From positions 248,001 through 312,000 of the forward strand of contig NZ_JAASRU010000001.1 of assembly GCF_011761495.1 (NCBI RefSeq): 64,000 bases of DNA, given 5' to 3'. Under the pieces are notes generated by a model. That model did no database searches. It worked only from the letters and a program-made list of their open reading frames with translations, and had not been told where the DNA came from. Positions 25,703 to 34,060 of the stretch are shown here, in pieces. The position numbers and the translations under genes were made by a program. This stretch comes from Alkalibacillus almallahensis. Lineage in GTDB: Bacteria > Bacillota > Bacilli > Bacillales > Alkalibacillaceae. How positions within the stretch are numbered: position 1 is the first letter of the stretch; each line of letters starts with the position of its first letter.

Positions 25703-26032
25703 ATGATGCACCATGATCGCGGCAGTATTAAATGGACGTCACTCATGCTTCCAGAGCATGTTGATGCACTTCAAGATATATGGCAGGTACAAAACGATCA
25801 ACAACCACCAATGCTAGACGACCAACAGCTTAGTTATTATATTCATGTGTTAACCGAAGCCTATCAAACAGGGCAACCTATTCATATTGTTTATTATAAA
25901 GCTAATGAATTTCGAGAGATGAACGGGTGGGTTCTAGACTGGAGTAAACAAGATCAAGCAGTACGAATTCAAACGATGGATGATGAACGTGAATGGATTC
26001 CCCTCAGACATATTAAAGATATGACGGAATAA
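25703..26032 (+). CDS. YolD-like protein
   Basis: 109 residues. 'DRGSIKWTSLMLPEHVDAL' at the N-terminus and 'GQPIHIVYYKANEF...IPLRHIKDM' at the C-terminus fit the YolD family, found beside Y-family polymerases and thought to assist or control translesion synthesis. GGAGGCTTAAACTC precedes the ATG. Middle gene of the SOS operon. Confidence 0.85.
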   Translation: MMHHDRGSIKWTSLMLPEHVDALQDIWQVQNDQQPPMLDDQQLSYYIHVLTEAYQTGQPIHIVYYKANEFREMNGWVLDWSKQDQAVRIQTMDDEREWIPLRHIKDMTE

Positions 26033-26042
26033 AGGTGTCGCT

Positions 26043-27302
26043 ATGATGGATTATCGTTTATACCCGAGGCATGATGTTCTTTGTATTGATATGCGTTCAT
26101 TTTATGCGAGTGTTGAATGCATGAAAAGAGGGTTCAATCCGCAAACAGCACTCTTAGCCGTTGTCGGTGATCCGAATCGACGTGGCAGTATTGTGTTGGC
26201 TGCATCTCCTGCTTTGAAAAAGAAACACGGTATCAGCAATGTGAGTCGTTATTTTGAGCTGCCTGAAGACTCTAACATCGTGATTGCGCCAGCCCATATG
26301 GGTGATTATTTAACAGTATCCTTAGAGATTACAAAATTAATGATGCACTTTGTTCCGAAAGAAGCGATTCATGTCTATTCTGTTGACGAATTATGGTTAA
26401 CAGTCGATGGTTTAGAACCTTTATATGGATCAACCCATACGATCGCAGAAAAAGTTAAAGCAAGTATTCGCGAACAATTCGGAATTGATTCGGTTATTGG
26501 AATTGGTGATAACAAGTTTTTAGCGAAAGTTGTGATGGACCTACATGCGAAAAAATCACCGAATGGGATTAGTGAATGTCGTTATGAACAGGTCGCAGAC
26601 AAACTCTGGCCGATTGAAATCGAAAACATTTGGGGAATTGGTTCTAAGATGAAAGGCCATCTTAATCGCATGGGGATCGTGACCTTAGGGGATTTGGCTC
26701 AATTTTCGCAATCACATTTAAAAAAGCGCTTCGGCATTATGGGCGAACAATTGTACTGGCATGCGTGGGGAATTGACTTAAGTCCTGTGATTGGCCAATT
26801 CACAAAGACAGAACAAAAAGGATACGGCCATGGCATTACGCTACTTCGGGATTATACCGAGGATGAAATCAAAGCCTGTCTCCTTGATTTATGTGATGAA
26901 GCATGTCGGAGAGCGAGGCGTGATGACCGCGCAGGACGTACGATACATTTAGGAATTCGTTATACAGATGAAATGGGGCAACATTTTAGCCGTTCTCGGT
27001 CGATTGATGTCCCGACAAATGACACGATGGAAATGTATGATGTGTGTATGCAGTTGTTTGAAGAGTTTCATACAGATGGCGCTCATATTCGTAAAGCATC
27101 GGTTACTTTAACCAATTTAACGGACGATATTGGCACACAACTTAGTTTATTCGATAATCGTGCTGACAGGAAACAGCTAAATGAAGCGGTTGATCATATT
27201 CGCGAACGATTTGGTTCGACTGCTATTTTGCGAGCTAGCAGTTATACATCAGGAGGAATTGCACTAGATCGTGGTCAAAAAATCGGTGGGCATTACGAAT
27301 AA
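26043..27302 (+). CDS. uvrX: Y-family error-prone DNA polymerase (UvrX/YqjW type)
   Basis: 419 residues. The palm has 'LCIDMRSFYASVECMKRG' (first catalytic Asp near 15) and 'YSVDELWLTV' (second catalytic acids near 115-116). A helix-hairpin-helix region follows ('IWGIGSKMKGHLNRMGI', about 195-215), then a little-finger domain. It replicates past lesions during the SOS response. The 'VVGDPNRRGSIVLAAS' segment is the form seen in UvrX rather than DinB. Last gene of the LexA-controlled operon; ends in a bidirectional terminator shared with lexA. Confidence 0.93.
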   Translation: MMDYRLYPRHDVLCIDMRSFYASVECMKRGFNPQTALLAVVGDPNRRGSIVLAASPALKKKHGISNVSRYFELPEDSNIVIAPAHMGDYLTVSLEITKLMMHFVPKEAIHVYSVDELWLTVDGLEPLYGSTHTIAEKVKASIREQFGIDSVIGIGDNKFLAKVVMDLHAKKSPNGISECRYEQVADKLWPIEIENIWGIGSKMKGHLNRMGIVTLGDLAQFSQSHLKKRFGIMGEQLYWHAWGIDLSPVIGQFTKTEQKGYGHGITLLRDYTEDEIKACLLDLCDEACRRARRDDRAGRTIHLGIRYTDEMGQHFSRSRSIDVPTNDTMEMYDVCMQLFEEFHTDGAHIRKASVTLTNLTDDIGTQLSLFDNRADRKQLNEAVDHIRERFGSTAILRASSYTSGGIALDRGQKIGGHYE

Positions 27303-27333
27303 ACCCGCGTATGTTTTAACATACGCGGGTTTT
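27302..27333. terminator. bidirectional terminator between uvrX and lexA
   Basis: AAACCCGCGTATG pairs with CATACGCGGGTTT over 13 bp, with T runs on both strands. Confidence 0.92.
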
Positions 27334-27334
27334 A

Positions 27335-27955
27335 TTAATGAATATCACGGTAAACGCCAATCACTTTACCTAAAATAGTGACGTGGTCTAAAATGATGGG
27401 TTCCATTGATGTGTTTTCTGGTTCAAGACGATATTGATGGCTATCCTGGAAAAAGCGTTTAACCGTAGCCTCATCTTGTTCAGTCATAGCAACAACAATA
27501 TCACCATTTGCTGCTGTCGCTTGCTTGCGCACAATGACTAAGTCATCATTTAGAATACCAGCTTCAATCATACTGTCACCTTGAATTGATAAAATAAAAA
27601 CATCATCTTCAACTGTCGCTTGAGTATTAGGTAAAGGAATATATTCCTCAATATTCTCTATAGCTGTAATAGGTTCACCTGCTGTTACTTTACCAACCAG
27701 CGGGGCATACATAGCGTGGCGCTCTTGTACGGTCTGCTGATCTTCATGTGTAATCTCGATTGCGCGTGGTTTGGTTGGGTCACGACGGATATAGCCTTTC
27801 TCTTCTAATCGTGATAAATGTCCATGAACTGTTGAGCTGGATGCTAAACCAACCGCCTCAGCAATTTCACGAACAGATGGTGGATACCCTTTCGCTCGAA
27901 CTTCTTCTGAAATAAACTCATAAATTTGTTTTTGTCGTTTTGATAATTTTGTCAT
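27335..27955 (-). CDS. lexA: LexA repressor
   Basis: 206 residues, the normal size. Winged helix at about 1-70 with recognition helix '[15 protein letters not shown]'. Self-cleavage site Ala92-Gly93 in 'KVTAGEP', catalytic Ser128 ('QGDSM') and Lys166 ('TVKRFF'). It represses SOS genes until RecA promotes its cleavage. The ATG at 27955 is chosen by GAGGTGAGCGG just upstream and by the family start 'MTKLSKRQ'; upstream in-frame codons would overlap the promoter side. Its own promoter carries a LexA box. Confidence 0.97.
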   Translation of the reverse strand: MTKLSKRQKQIYEFISEEVRAKGYPPSVREIAEAVGLASSSTVHGHLSRLEEKGYIRRDPTKPRAIEITHEDQQTVQERHAMYAPLVGKVTAGEPITAIENIEEYIPLPNTQATVEDDVFILSIQGDSMIEAGILNDDLVIVRKQATAANGDIVVAMTEQDEATVKRFFQDSHQYRLEPENTSMEPIILDHVTILGKVIGVYRDIH

Positions 27956-28010
27956 TCCGCTCACCTCATCACCATATCCCATGATAGAATAGCTTCCTAA
28001 TAATAGTTAC

Positions 28011-28050
28011 ATTATACCAACTATTCACACAAAAAACAAACGTTCGTTCG
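28011..28050 (-). promoter_or_regulatory. lexA promoter with LexA box
   Basis: Minus strand: TTGTTT (28039-28034), 17-bp spacer, TATAAT (28016-28011). A LexA box CGAACGAACGTTTG covers 28037-28050, overlapping the -35, so lexA is autoregulated. Confidence 0.9.
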
Positions 28051-28156
28051 TGTTTTGAACACAATTCTTGTTTTTACATGGTTTACGATTTAAAATAAAG
28101 TTTGGAATAGAAAATTTAAGGCAATAAAAATGGATAAAGGTTAAAGGAGTATCATA

Positions 28157-28390
28157 ATGTTATCGCAAAATAAACTCGACCGGATCAATGAACTGGCGAA
28201 CAAAAAGAAGACAAAAGGATTAAATAAGAAAGAAGAGAAGGAACAACAGGAACTACGCCAAGAATATTTAGAAGCATTCCGTTCATCATTTAAAGGCCAA
28301 TTACAGTCCATGAAAGTCGTGGACCCAGAAGGCCAGGATGTAACACCTGAAAAATTAAAGCAAGATCAAGAAAATAATAAAAAACATTAA
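28157..28390 (+). CDS. ynzC: YnzC (DUF896) protein
   Basis: 77 residues: 'LDRINELANKKKTKGLNKKEEKEQQELRQEYLEAFR' is the DUF896 signature, two helices in a hairpin. AAAGGAGTATCATA precedes the ATG. In B. subtilis it is the last gene of the lexA-divergent yneA-yneB-ynzC operon. Here yneA and yneB are absent and ynzC directly faces lexA, so it may fall under the same LexA box. Function unclear. Confidence 0.93.
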   Translation: MLSQNKLDRINELANKKKTKGLNKKEEKEQQELRQEYLEAFRSSFKGQLQSMKVVDPEGQDVTPEKLKQDQENNKKH

Positions 28391-28479
28391 ATTTATGACG
28401 ATATTTGTTGGTGTTTTTTGTTAGAATAGAAATGTTGATAAATCTAACAGAATCGCAATATTGAAGGGAGAACTTAGTT

Positions 28480-30489
28480 ATGAGTCACACGACAGAACAA
28501 TTATCAATTAATACGATTAGAACATTAACGATTGATGCAGTAGAAAATGCAAGTTCAGGTCATCCTGGAATGCCAATGGGAGCTGCACCAATGGCCTATA
28601 CACTATGGACTAAAATAATGAATCACAATCCGAATCATTCAACATGGTTTGATCGTGATCGCTTTGTTTTATCAGCTGGGCATGGTTCAATGCTTTTATA
28701 TTCATTGCTTCATTTGTCTGGATATAATGTTACGTTAGATGATCTAAAATCGTTTCGTCAGTGGGGTTCTAAAACACCTGGCCATCCAGAATACGGGCAT
28801 ACTGACGGCGTAGAAGCAACGACTGGGCCACTTGGGCAAGGTTTGGCAATGGCAACAGGTAAAGCGATGGCCGAACGCTTCTTGGCTGCCAAGTATAATA
28901 CGGAAGATCATCAAGTCGTTGATCATTACACGTATGCGATTTGTGGCGATGGTGACCTAATGGAAGGTGTCTCACAAGAAACGGCATCATTAGCAGGTCA
29001 TTTAAAACTTGGAAAACTAATTGTGATGTATGATTCAAATGATATTTCACTTGATGGTGACTTAAACCGTTCATTCTCTGAAAGTATTGAGGACCGTTAT
29101 AAAGCATACGGTTGGCATGTCATTGTTGTGGAAGACGGGAATGATACTGACGCGATAGAAAACGCGCTAAAAGAAGCAAAAGCAAACACTGATCAACCAA
29201 CTATGATCGAAGTGAAAACAGTAATCGGTTATGGTGCACCTAATAAATCAGGTAAAGCAGACGCCCATGGTGCTCCACTTGGTGAAGATGAACTGAAGTT
29301 AGCCAAAGAGCATTATGGTTGGGACTATGAAGAATCATTTTACATCCCAGATGAAGTCAAAGCCGACTTCAAAGAGAAAGTGCAAGAGCGTGGCGCTCAA
29401 GCAGAAGCTAAATGGAATGAGCTTCTAGAGTCTTATAAACAAGCACATCCTGAACTAGCGAAAGATTTTGAACGTGCCATTAATGGCGACCTTCCAGCAG
29501 GATGGAACGCTGACTTACCAGATTATGATGAGAATTCGAAAGCTTTAGCAACGCGTGCCGCTTCAGGTGAAGTATTAAATGGATTAGCTGCAAACATCCC
29601 TAATTTAATCGGTGGTAGTGCTGATTTAGCTGGATCAAATAAAACAACATTAAAAGGTGAAGATGACTTTAAGCCTGCTGACTATAGTGGTCGTAATATT
29701 TGGTTTGGTGTCCGCGAATTTGCTATGGCATCTGCCTTAAACGGCATGGCTTTACACGGTGGTATAGAAGTTTATGGTGGTACATTCTTTGTCTTTAGTG
29801 ACTATTTACGTCCAGCTTTACGTCTTTCAGCATTAATGGGCGCACCCGTCACATATGTGTTAACACATGATTCAATTGCTGTTGGTGAAGATGGTCCTAC
29901 ACATGAGCCAGTTGAACAATTACCATCATTACGCGCAATGCCACATCTCGATGTGATTCGCCCAGCAGATGCTAATGAAACGAAAATGGCTTGGGAATTA
30001 TCTGTTGAATCGACAGATCACCCAACTGCTTTAGTGTTAACACGTCAAGGTTTACCAGTGTTACCTGAAACAGATGAATTGGCACGTGAAGGTGTACGTA
30101 AAGGTGCATACGTCCTAAAACACGCAGACAAAGAACAACCAAATCTAATTCTTTTAGCAACAGGTTCTGAAGTACAGCTTGTTTATAAAGCAAGTGAGCA
30201 ACTGAAAGAAGAAGGAATTGATGCGCAAGTTGTCAGTATGCCATCATGGGCACGCTTTGAAGAACAGACTGAAGAATACAAAGAAACAGTTCTTCCATCA
30301 AATGTTACCAACCGCTTAGCCGTTGAAATGGCTTCACCATTTGGTTGGGAGCGTTATGTAGGGATCAATGGCGATGTTCTTGGCATCGATACCTTTGGCG
30401 CATCAGCACCAGGTGGAGAAGTTGTTGAAAATTATGGCTTCAATGTTGAGAATGTCGTGAAACGTGCAAAAGCGGTATTAAACAAATAA
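28480..30489 (+). CDS. tkt: transketolase
   Basis: 669 residues, full length. Thiamine diphosphate motif '[20 protein letters not shown]' near 154-173, phosphate-binding '[19 protein letters not shown]' near the N-terminus, and '[16 protein letters not shown]' in the pyrimidine domain. It moves two-carbon units between sugar phosphates in the pentose phosphate pathway. AAGGGAGAACTTAGTT ribosome site. Synteny ynzC-tkt-sirA as in B. subtilis. Confidence 0.98.
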   Translation: MSHTTEQLSINTIRTLTIDAVENASSGHPGMPMGAAPMAYTLWTKIMNHNPNHSTWFDRDRFVLSAGHGSMLLYSLLHLSGYNVTLDDLKSFRQWGSKTPGHPEYGHTDGVEATTGPLGQGLAMATGKAMAERFLAAKYNTEDHQVVDHYTYAICGDGDLMEGVSQETASLAGHLKLGKLIVMYDSNDISLDGDLNRSFSESIEDRYKAYGWHVIVVEDGNDTDAIENALKEAKANTDQPTMIEVKTVIGYGAPNKSGKADAHGAPLGEDELKLAKEHYGWDYEESFYIPDEVKADFKEKVQERGAQAEAKWNELLESYKQAHPELAKDFERAINGDLPAGWNADLPDYDENSKALATRAASGEVLNGLAANIPNLIGGSADLAGSNKTTLKGEDDFKPADYSGRNIWFGVREFAMASALNGMALHGGIEVYGGTFFVFSDYLRPALRLSALMGAPVTYVLTHDSIAVGEDGPTHEPVEQLPSLRAMPHLDVIRPADANETKMAWELSVESTDHPTALVLTRQGLPVLPETDELAREGVRKGAYVLKHADKEQPNLILLATGSEVQLVYKASEQLKEEGIDAQVVSMPSWARFEEQTEEYKETVLPSNVTNRLAVEMASPFGWERYVGINGDVLGIDTFGASAPGGEVVENYGFNVENVVKRAKAVLNK

Positions 30490-30585
30490 TACTAGCTTTC
30501 GATCAAGTTTTCACCTGCTTATAGTGTGAAAACGACAAATTTTGATTAGGAATATTGATACGCTTGTCCAAAAGGAGGGCAATTC

Positions 30586-31017
30586 ATGTATCAATATTCC
30601 TTATATTTTGTAAAACCAGACTATGTGAATGATTTCTATTATAAAGTTGATGTATTATATCGTTTTTTGAAACAATGTCACGACAACATTTTAGATGAAC
30701 AATTAATTAGTACTGTTTTAGATCAGCCTTCATTTATGCATTTTATTCAGGCATGGGCTTATTATGATCAAAGCCATCAATACCTAGCCCAATTAGATCA
30801 ACAAAAAGTTGTGTTACATAAGGGACAGGAACAAATAGTTGTAACAGGAAATGACGAAGCGATTAATGTTTATACTCAATCATTTTCACAGCTAGAACAT
30901 GTTTTGTTTCCTTGGTTAAAACAGTGGAACCCGCGAACATTTATTGTCAATTACGATACTCTGGAGTGCGGATGGATTCTTCCGTTAACCAATCGTGCTT
31001 TTGATATTACGATCTAA
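30586..31017 (+). CDS. sirA: sporulation inhibitor of replication SirA
   Basis: 143 residues. 'MYQYSLYFVKPDYVNDFYYKVD' opening and position between tkt and yneF match SirA (YneE), which binds domain I of DnaA at sporulation onset and blocks new rounds of replication. AAAGGAGGGCAATTC precedes the ATG. Together with tlp downstream it marks a spore former. A GTTTTCAC/GTGAAAAC hairpin without T tail lies between tkt and this gene (about 30510-30533). Confidence 0.85.
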   Translation: MYQYSLYFVKPDYVNDFYYKVDVLYRFLKQCHDNILDEQLISTVLDQPSFMHFIQAWAYYDQSHQYLAQLDQQKVVLHKGQEQIVVTGNDEAINVYTQSFSQLEHVLFPWLKQWNPRTFIVNYDTLECGWILPLTNRAFDITI

Positions 31018-31072
31018 TTTGACTCTGTATAGGTACTATTTTAGGATTTCGACAAGACTTCATGAAAAGCTA

Positions 31073-31101
31073 TTGTCATAGTAGTTAAGTTTTACTATAC
31101 T
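31073..31101 (+). promoter_or_regulatory. promoter of yneF
   Basis: TTGTCA (31073-31078), 17-bp spacer, TATACT (31096-31101), 36 bp before the yneF ATG with AGGAGGAAAATGAAGC between. Confidence 0.8.
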
Positions 31102-31136
31102 GTATAAAGACAACGAGATAGGAGGAAAATGAAGCA

Positions 31137-31385
31137 ATGGATATACTATGGGTTGTATTAATTGCTATTGCCACATTGATTCTTGGCCTTCTTGCAGGCT
31201 TTTTTATTGCTCGTAAGACAATGATGAGTTATTTGAAGAAGAACCCACCGATCAATGAGCAAATGTTACGTACGATGATGACGCAGATGGGGCAAAAGCC
31301 ATCGCAGAAGAAAATCAATCAAATGATGAAGTCCATGACACAACAGATGGACAATGACGATAAGAAAAAGAAAAAAGATAAGTAG
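31137..31385 (+). CDS. yneF: YneF membrane protein
   Basis: 82 residues. One N-terminal membrane helix ('[22 protein letters not shown]') followed by the family signature '[33 protein letters not shown]' (UPF0154) and a Lys-rich tail. Function unknown; conserved in Bacilli. Order sirA-yneF-ccdA is the B. subtilis order. Confidence 0.95.
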   Translation: MDILWVVLIAIATLILGLLAGFFIARKTMMSYLKKNPPINEQMLRTMMTQMGQKPSQKKINQMMKSMTQQMDNDDKKKKKDK

Positions 31386-31387
31386 CG

Positions 31388-31418
31388 AAAAAGAATGGGT
31401 GCGATGCCCATTCTTTTT
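31388..31418 (+). terminator. terminator of yneF
   Basis: AAAAAGAATGGG (31388-31399) pairs with CCCATTCTTTTT (31407-31418), loop of 7, with the T run included. Confidence 0.9.
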
Positions 31419-31524
31419 TATGAGTGATTTTCATAAATCCGTCAATGAATAAGCCTACAAACGAGCGTTATCTTTGGTACGATGGTAATATATAAATGTA
31501 AGAATAGGATTAGGAGCGTATACC

Positions 31525-32229
31525 ATGACGGATTTAAATATTTTTCTTGCATTTGGAGCAGGAATTCTCACGTTCATATCACCTTGTGTTTTACCTTTAT
31601 ATCCTGTCTTTTTATCTTACGTGACAGGAATGAGTGTAGAAGAGTTGAAAAATGATAAAGCCATGTTAAGAAGACGAAGTATGTTACATACGTTGTTTTT
31701 CTTAATCGGCTTTTCTTCAGTGTTCATCATGCTTGGATTCACGGCATCGTTTATAGGTGGAACTCTATATGCTTATAGTGATTTGATTCGACAAATTGGC
31801 GCTATATTAATTATTTTCTTTGGTTTAGTTATGATTGGCTTTTTCAACTTTGATTTCTTGATGAAGGAGAGAAAAGTCACGTTTAAAAATCGACCAGTGG
31901 GGTATTTAGGCACATTATTAATAGGTGCGGCCTTTTCGATGAGTTGGACACCATGTACTGGGCCGATTTTGGCAGCGATTCTATCGCTTGCAGCAACAAA
32001 CCCTGAATCAGGCGTCGTAATGATGTCTGCTTATTCACTTGGCTTTTCAATTCCGTTCTTCATCATGTCATTTTTCATTGGTAAAATGAATTGGATCAAA
32101 AAGTATGCACAGAAAGTCATGACAATTGGGGGATATATCTTAATTGTATTAGGTTTTGTGCTATTTTTTGATTGGTTAAAAATCATCACATCTTATTTAG
32201 CTAATTTATTCGGATTCCAAGGCTTTTAA
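31525..32229 (+). CDS. ccdA: cytochrome c biogenesis protein CcdA
   Basis: 234 residues, six predicted membrane helices. The redox Cys pair is present: Cys21 in 'FISPCVLPLYP' and Cys144 in 'SWTPCTGPILA'. It passes electrons from cytoplasmic thioredoxin to extracellular thiol-disulfide proteins, used for cytochrome c maturation and spore coat/cortex proteins. The extracytoplasmic partner could be the TlpA-like YneN at 45830. Confidence 0.96.
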   Translation: MTDLNIFLAFGAGILTFISPCVLPLYPVFLSYVTGMSVEELKNDKAMLRRRSMLHTLFFLIGFSSVFIMLGFTASFIGGTLYAYSDLIRQIGAILIIFFGLVMIGFFNFDFLMKERKVTFKNRPVGYLGTLLIGAAFSMSWTPCTGPILAAILSLAATNPESGVVMMSAYSLGFSIPFFIMSFFIGKMNWIKKYAQKVMTIGGYILIVLGFVLFFDWLKIITSYLANLFGFQGF

Positions 32230-32300
32230 GGATTGAATGGATGTCTCGAATCACCTATAATTAACATACAAGGTCAAGGTTAAAGGAGAAACAGACGTAT

Positions 32301-32744
32301 ATGATTAATCAAAATGATATTATCTTAAAAACAATGACGCAGCTGATCACATTTATTTTACTCGGTTTCTCAATTTATTTATTTTTTGCTGGTCACAATG
32401 CACCTGGAGGAGGCTTCATTGGAGGCCTCATGACAGCTTCTGCTATTATATTAATGTATATGACATATGGTTATGAGAAGGTATCGAAAATATTGCCGAT
32501 TAATTTCACAACCTTATTTATTGTCGGTGTTGGTATTGCTGCTTTATTTGGTGTCGGGAGTTTTATCTTTGGCGAGCCATTTTTATCACAAAATGCAGCG
32601 TATTTTCAGTTACCTATCTTAGGTAAAACTCACTTATCTACAGCATTAATATTTGATTTCGGAATATATTTAGCTGTGATTGGCGTGAGTATGACCATCA
32701 TTTTAACAATTGCGACTGATTCAAAAGAAGAAGAGGTTGAATAA
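32301..32744 (+). CDS. MrpB/MnhB-like Na+/H+ antiporter subunit, orphan
   Basis: 147 residues with four membrane helices and the highly conserved 'AGHNAPGGGFIGGL' motif of MrpB (MnhB). MrpB is normally one of seven subunits of the Mrp antiporter complex, encoded together. Here no other mrp gene is nearby: it stands between ccdA and ccdC, where B. subtilis has the response-regulator-like yneI. It may be coupled to ccdC (2-bp gap). AAAGGAGAAACAGACGTAT before the ATG. Confidence 0.88.
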   Translation: MINQNDIILKTMTQLITFILLGFSIYLFFAGHNAPGGGFIGGLMTASAIILMYMTYGYEKVSKILPINFTTLFIVGVGIAALFGVGSFIFGEPFLSQNAAYFQLPILGKTHLSTALIFDFGIYLAVIGVSMTIILTIATDSKEEEVE

Positions 32745-32746
32745 TC

Positions 32747-33232
32747 ATGTTTTCATTCTTGGATCATCCACTTGTTGGAACGGCCATAACCATTATGGCT
32801 ATAATCATGGCTAGTGGTATGATAGTGGTTCGACAAAGAGCTTCAAAAAAACCAGCAAGTATAAAGAAAATCATGCTACCTCCTTTGTTTATGAGTACAG
32901 GTGCGCTGATGTTTGCATTTCCATATTTTCGAATCGAATGGCTTTTAGTCTTAGAAGCCATAACTGTTGGGTTGTTATTTTCAATAGTGCTTATTCTTAC
33001 GTCTAAGTTTGAAATTTACAATCAGGATATTTATTTAAAACCATCTAAAGCATTAGGAATCGTTTTAATTGGATTACTAGTCATTCGTGTAGCATGGAAA
33101 TTAGCCATAGGTGAGTCAATCTCAGTAGGTGAGACCAGTTCAATGTTTTATTTATTAGCATTTGCTATGCTAGTAACTTGGCGGATTGGTATGTTAGTTA
33201 AATTTATCAAATTAAAAGCAACATTATCATAA
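32747..33232 (+). CDS. ccdC: CcdC (YneJ) membrane protein
   Basis: 161 residues, five membrane helices ('TAITIMAIIMASGMIVVRQRASKKPASIKKIMLPPLFMSTG' style start in family alignments). Matches CcdC/YneJ, a protein near CcdA of unclear role. Starts 2 bp after the MrpB-like stop. Ends at a bidirectional terminator with yneK. Confidence 0.9.
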   Translation: MFSFLDHPLVGTAITIMAIIMASGMIVVRQRASKKPASIKKIMLPPLFMSTGALMFAFPYFRIEWLLVLEAITVGLLFSIVLILTSKFEIYNQDIYLKPSKALGIVLIGLLVIRVAWKLAIGESISVGETSSMFYLLAFAMLVTWRIGMLVKFIKLKATLS

Positions 33233-33274
33233 AAAAGCGGAAGTCAAGGTTATGTTCCTTGGCTTCCGCTTTTA
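33233..33274. terminator. bidirectional terminator ccdC/yneK
   Basis: AAAAGCGGAAG-CAAGG pairs with CCTTG-CTTCCGCTTTT in a long, nearly perfect stem. T runs on both strands; the yneK stop lies inside it. Confidence 0.92.
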
Positions 33275-33705
33275 TAATTTCGCTCTAGTAAATGTTCATA
33301 AGGCGAAAAATCGATTTCTTTTTCTTCTAATCGTTTGATTAAAAATTTATGATCTCGTTTAGGGGTTGCTAATATATAGCCTTCAATCAGCAGGTCTAAT
33401 GTTATGCTTTTTGCCCGGCGCTCAAGAGCCAGTTGGCCAATCTTAGCTCCAATTTTCTGTTTTGCCACATCTTGAAAAATATCAGGAACTGGCTCAACTA
33501 ATTCATTAAGTAAAGCTTTTTGGTCTTCACTCCACAGATCAATCGTCTGATCAACATAGTATTCTTCCCAATCAATAATTGATTTACCATCTTCTTTCGG
33601 TAGTTTTTTCAAAAACTTGCGAAACATAAAATAGCCACCGATTGCTAGTAAAACAAGCATGATAAACGACCATATCAGTAATAGAATTCCAATCGTAGTT
33701 GACAT
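33250..33705 (-). CDS. yneK: DUF2621 membrane protein YneK
   Basis: 151 residues from the ATG at 33705: one N-terminal membrane helix ('LLLIWSFIMLVLLAIGGYFMF') then a soluble part beginning 'KKLPKEDGKSIIDWEEYYVD', the DUF2621 signature. GTGAGG precedes the ATG. The reading frame stays open further upstream but that part is the tRNA-Sec gene, so the longer start must be rejected. It follows tRNA-Sec by 27 bp on the same strand. Function unknown. Confidence 0.9.
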   Translation of the reverse strand: MSTTIGILLLIWSFIMLVLLAIGGYFMFRKFLKKLPKEDGKSIIDWEEYYVDQTIDLWSEDQKALLNELVEPVPDIFQDVAKQKIGAKIGQLALERRAKSITLDLLIEGYILATPKRDHKFLIKRLEEKEIDFSPYEHLLERNYKSGSQGT

Positions 33706-33732
33706 AGACCTCACTCGCTTCATGATATGCAT

Positions 33733-33829
33733 TGGCGGGACTGTGTGGGAATCGAACCCACCGGAGACGGCACGCGCCTCCCGAACGGTTTTGAAGACCG
33801 TGACAAGCACCAGCATTGTAACCAGCCCC
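33733..33829 (-). tRNA. selC: tRNA-Sec (anticodon UCA)
   Basis: 97 nt on the minus strand. The anticodon loop CTTCAAA is closed by ACGGT/ACCGT and gives UCA. The T arm is GTGGG-TTCGATT-CCCAC, and a long variable arm (CGGGAGGC...TCTCCGG) and extended acceptor (GGGGCTG with CAGTCCC) end in G-CCA encoded in the DNA. The long extra arm and UCA anticodon identify selenocysteine tRNA, which reads UGA in selenoprotein mRNAs after charging by SerRS and conversion by SelA. Confidence 0.96.
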
Positions 33830-33845
33830 ATAATATCCAAATAAA

Positions 33846-33874
33846 ATTATACAAGTTGAATAGATTGTGCGCAA
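33846..33874 (-). promoter_or_regulatory. promoter of tRNA-Sec
   Basis: Minus strand: TTGCGC (33874-33869), 17-bp spacer, TATAAT (33851-33846), ending 17 bp before the tRNA 5' end. Probably also serves yneK by read-through. Confidence 0.8.
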
Positions 33875-34060
33875 CTTAAACGTTTTCTTGAAAATATTGA
33901 ATTAAATTCATTATTTAGTATAATTGTTCTTGATACAGAATTTTTTTGTTAAGATTTAGACAATTGACAAAAATTTCGGTAAAATAATATTTGTTGTAAT
34001 ATTTTGATATCATCATTCATAGTTTGTAATAAATTCGCCTGATTGAGGAGGACATTTGTA

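Noticed and set aside
33706..33840. N-terminal extension of the yneK protein by 45 residues
   Set aside because: The extension is encoded by the tRNA-Sec gene, and the ATG at 33705 has its own ribosome site and gives the family start.
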